This document shows, in pieces, positions 63,413 to 64,000 of a stretch of 64,000 nucleotides of DNA. The position numbers and the translations under genes were made by a program. Every line of letters begins with the position of its first letter. Position 1 is the stretch's first letter. Origin of the DNA: Chitinophagaceae bacterium (GTDB lineage Bacteria > Bacteroidota > Bacteroidia > Chitinophagales > UBA10324); assembly GCA_016717285.1 (NCBI GenBank), contig JADKFU010000004.1:992001-1056000 (forward strand). Direction: 5' to 3'. The notes beneath the pieces are model-generated. The model was given only the letters and a program-made list of their open reading frames with translations. It did not search any database and was not told the DNA's origin.

Positions 63413-63739
63413 TCATTGTAATTTTTCATTTTCCTTGTGACGCGTGGCATCACGAATTGATTTTTTCTCCAGGTTTTTGTTAAGTGCTTCTGTAAGATCC
63501 ACACCTGTTTGATTCGCGATACAGATCAGTACAAATAGCACATCTGCAAGTTCATCAGCAAGGTTTTTCTCCTTGTCGGAAGGTTTGAAAGACTGTTCAC
63601 CGTATTTGCGCGAAATAATTCGCGCCACTTCACCCACTTCTTCGGTGAGCATGGCCATGTTGGTGAGTTCGTTGAAATAGCGGACACCGGTAGTTTTAAT
63701 CCATTGATCTACCTGTTGCTGGGCTTCGGAAATAAGCAT
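63413..63739 (-). CDS. MazG-like nucleotide pyrophosphohydrolase
   Basis: The 108-residue protein has the all-alpha MazG/iMazG pattern with acidic metal ligands: MAMLTEEVGEVARIISRKYG and KNLADELADVLFVLICIANQ. Family members cut nucleoside triphosphates to monophosphate and pyrophosphate, removing damaged or excess nucleotides. It is a single-domain form. It lies upstream of secA on the same strand, separated by 382 bases, so an operon is uncertain. Confidence 0.85.
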   Translation of the reverse strand: MLISEAQQQVDQWIKTTGVRYFNELTNMAMLTEEVGEVARIISRKYGEQSFKPSDKEKNLADELADVLFVLICIANQTGVDLTEALNKNLEKKSIRDATRHKENEKLQ

Positions 63740-63826
63740 TGAAATTTTTTGAAATGATTTATCAATAGTCGGTAAATGATCAACTGCGAAAACTTATTGA
63801 GTGTATTCTTGCAAAAAAATAAATCA

Positions 63827-64000
63827 TTACTGAATGATCAGTTTGCCTGTCGCCATCAGATTATGCATTGCATCAGTTAACCTGAAGTAATAAATACCGC
63901 CCGGTAATGCATCGCGGAAAATTGGAATGGTATTTCCATTTAGGTGATCTTGCGTTACAACTACTTTCCCCTGAATATCCTGAATCAGCAACTTCCCGTT
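63827..64000 (-). CDS. C-terminal end of a T9SS-sorted protein (partial)
   Basis: The minus strand encodes the last 57 residues of a protein and its TAA stop; the rest lies beyond the window. The segment is a T9SS type A sorting tail: NGKLLIQDIQGKVVVTQDHL, LPGGIYYFRLTDAMHNLMAT and GKLIIQ at the end. The N-terminal part and the function cannot be seen. It is one more of the many T9SS cargo genes in this region. Confidence 0.8.
   Translation of the reverse strand, partial: NGKLLIQDIQGKVVVTQDHLNGNTIPIFRDALPGGIYYFRLTDAMHNLMATGKLIIQ

Noticed and set aside
63297..63440. 47-residue ORF overlapping the 3' end of the MazG-like gene
   Set aside because: Its end overlaps a conserved gene on the other strand, it has no family features, and conservation cannot be judged.

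Overview
The window is a chromosomal segment of a Bacteroidota bacterium, most likely from the Chitinophagales/Saprospirales side of the phylum, and it carries no plasmid or prophage hallmarks. The evidence is consistent throughout. Many secreted proteins end in a type IX secretion (T9SS, Por) sorting domain. The gliding lipoprotein gene gldH follows the usual holB-ricT-gldH order. SecA has the long Bacteroidota form. There are Y_Y_Y/two-component-regulator-propeller histidine kinases and 3-coathanger-stack modules, and Shine-Dalgarno sequences are weak. Housekeeping genes (pheT, zapA, rny, secA, holB, tRNAs) are mixed with surface and regulatory genes. No CRISPR array, IS element, integrase or rRNA was seen.

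Layout. 0.1-8.6 kb: an orphan hybrid histidine kinase, a long repeat surface protein, two T9SS metallopeptidases (M12-like and M23) that share the same C-terminal module architecture, and a decayed T9SS tail. 8.7-11.9 kb: holB, ricT (PSP1) and gldH. 12-16 kb: a molybdopterin-related group (moaE, moaD, a TauE-type anion exporter) with a second ubiquitin-like small protein placed next to a cytoplasmic BNR beta-propeller. 16.1-22 kb: tRNA-Pro, tRNA-Ser, a DUF2721 protein, then pheT, a small coiled-coil gene, zapA and rny. 22-31 kb: an epimerase, a toxin-antitoxin pair whose toxin carries a nonsense codon, a hypothetical protein, a T9SS protein, an intact vapC pair, hutU and a MORN-repeat secreted protein. 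31-39.5 kb: an adenylate cyclase, a beta-CASP nuclease, a metal-uptake group (small exported protein, porin, periplasmic binding protein, permease, but no ATPase) and CorA.

39.7-58 kb is the most structured part. Two LuxR-type response regulators, each with a large Y_Y_Y-type sensor kinase, lie as mirror images around a sulfate-activation module (sat, cysC, an SLC13-type permease) and an M20 hydrolase. Next to the left-hand regulator are two exported proteins: a 17-residue-repeat adhesin-like protein and a beta-propeller protein. The promoters of both, and of the regulator itself, carry the same dyad (ACTAC-N8-GTAGT). A dyad of the same geometry lies at the same distance upstream of the right-hand regulator. 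This suggests a small autoregulated surface-protein regulon.

58-64 kb: a SPOR-like protein, a 125-bp tandem duplication, deoC overlapping secA, a MazG-like pyrophosphohydrolase, and the C-terminal end of another T9SS protein running off the window. Intergenic DNA is rich in short repeats: GTCATTA heptamers, TTCGCTGCGCTCAGAATGAC elements, and a 16-bp inverted-repeat element.
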